DNA of 64,000 bases from Mesorhizobium sp. (GTDB lineage: Bacteria > Pseudomonadota > Alphaproteobacteria > Rhizobiales > Rhizobiaceae), in NCBI GenBank assembly GCA_004963905.1, contig SUGL01000010.1, positions 1 through 64,000 of the forward strand. The letters are read 5' to 3'. This document shows positions 63,151-64,000 of this stretch, one piece after another. The notes under the pieces are model-generated. The model made no database searches. It was not told the DNA's origin and saw only the letters and a program-made list of their open reading frames with translations. A program made the translations under genes and the position numbers. Each line of letters starts with the position of its first letter. The first letter of the stretch is position 1.

Positions 63151-64000
63151 ATGAAGAGATTCGCAACCGCCATGCTGGCGGGTGTCGCCATGTCGTTGAC
63201 GCTGGCGTCGGTCGCAGAGGCGAAGGACAAGGTGATCGGCGTTTCGTGGTCGAATTTCCAGGAAGAGCGCTGGAAGACCGACGAAGCGGCGATGAAGAAG
63301 GCGATCGAAGCGGCCGGCGACAAATACATTTCGGCCGACGCGCAGTCCAATCCGGGCAAGCAGCTGACCGACGTCGAAAGCCTGATCTCGCAGGGCGCAA
63401 ACGCGCTGATCATCCTGGCGCAGGATGCCTCGGCGGTCGGCCCGGCAGTGCAGAAGGCACTCGACGAAGGCATTCCGGTGGTCGGCTACGACCGCCTGAT
63501 CGAGAACAAGGACGTGTTCTACCTGACCTTCGACAACAAGGAAGTCGGCCGCATGCAAGCCCGCGAGGTGTTCAAGGCCAAGCCTGAAGGCAACTACGTC
63601 TTCATCAAGGGCTCGGGTGCCGATCCGAATGCGGATTTTCTGTTCGCGGGCTCGATGGAAGTGCTGAAGGAAGCCATCGACAGCGGCAAGATCAAGAATG
63701 TCGGCGAAGCCTATACGGACGGCTGGCTGCCCGCCAACGCGCAGAAGAACATGGAGCAGTTCCTGACCGCCAACGACAACAAGGTCGATGCGGTCGTGGC
63801 GGCCAATGACGGCACTGCCGGCGGCGTCGTCGCGGCGCTGACGGCGCAAGGCCTGGCTGGCACCGTTCCGGTCTCGGGCCAGGACGGCGACCACGCGGCG
63901 CTCAACCGCATCGCTCTCGGCACGCAGACCGTGTCGGTGTGGAAGGACGCCCGCGAGCTGGGCAAGAACGCCGCCGAGATCGCCTCGCAGCTCGCCGACG
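63151..64000 (+). CDS. xylF: Xylose-type ABC transporter substrate-binding protein, 3' end cut by window
   Basis: At least 283 residues. The signal peptide ([21 protein letters not shown]) is followed by a periplasmic-binding-protein type 1 fold: [57 protein letters not shown], then [19 protein letters not shown]. This matches XylF of sugar ABC systems. GGAGG precedes the ATG at 63151. The ATPase and permease genes should follow beyond the window. Confidence 0.88.
   Translation, partial: MKRFATAMLAGVAMSLTLASVAEAKDKVIGVSWSNFQEERWKTDEAAMKKAIEAAGDKYISADAQSNPGKQLTDVESLISQGANALIILAQDASAVGPAVQKALDEGIPVVGYDRLIENKDVFYLTFDNKEVGRMQAREVFKAKPEGNYVFIKGSGADPNADFLFAGSMEVLKEAIDSGKIKNVGEAYTDGWLPANAQKNMEQFLTANDNKVDAVVAANDGTAGGVVAALTAQGLAGTVPVSGQDGDHAALNRIALGTQTVSVWKDARELGKNAAEIASQLAD

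Overview
The window looks like chromosome from a Mesorhizobium-type alphaproteobacterium (Hyphomicrobiales). This is inferred from high GC with strong G/C third-codon preference, an RpoH1-type sigma factor, ZapA next to a DUF4164 coiled-coil gene, a DUF2865 protein, a pstSCAB-phoU-phoB operon, and several families of rhizobial intergenic palindromes scattered between genes.

Layout. 1-16.4 kb is core chromosome: a WYL/YafY-type regulator with two copies of a probable operator, a DUF899 protein, then the central-carbon genes fba (class I), pgk, gap and tkt on the minus strand with a CvrA/NhaP2-type K+/H+ antiporter between pgk and gap. These are followed by DUF4164-zapA, a 1-Cys peroxiredoxin, rpoH, an RluD-type pseudouridine synthase, a small membrane protein and a VOC protein. 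A tRNA-Glu(CTC) at 16429-16503 is the attachment site of a ~19.8 kb integrative element. The element is bounded by 48-bp direct repeats of the tRNA 3' half (16456-16503 and 36263-36310) and carries a tyrosine integrase at its far end. It holds an AlpA-like excisionase, an HNH/AP2 protein, a replication-initiation-like gene next to 11-bp-periodic repeats, XRE and Myb/SANT-like regulators, an 811-aa phage ejection-type protein, lipoproteins, a DUF3800 protein and many small unknown genes. I see no terminase, portal or capsid gene, so it is a satellite-like or heavily reduced phage element rather than a full prophage.

36.3-49 kb is accessory chromosome. The most unusual unit is a translationally coupled minus-strand operon of three genes: a coiled-coil protein, a membrane OmpA-family protein with a probable longin/roadblock-like segment and five 21-residue repeats, and a Ras/Rab-like small GTPase. 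Facing it are yidB-like, DUF2853 and mscL genes. A cytosolic NarL/LuxR-type two-component system and a divergent XRE regulator follow. The two divergent intergenic regions (39.7 and 43.7 kb) share a 46-bp module of two palindromes 22 bp apart, suggesting one regulon. A GST with a histone-H1-like lysine/alanine-rich N-terminus and several secreted proteins fill the rest.

49-64 kb carries a four-PAS hybrid histidine kinase and the phosphate operon pstSCAB-phoU-phoB, with a clear Pho box and a stem-loop between pstS and pstC. Next comes a small cassette (VOC protein, AraC regulator, SDR oxidoreductase) flanked by a duplicated 214-bp 3' end of phoB. Last are a ROK repressor and the start of a divergent xylose-type ABC transporter gene (xylF, cut by the window end). 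phoR is not next to pst in this window.
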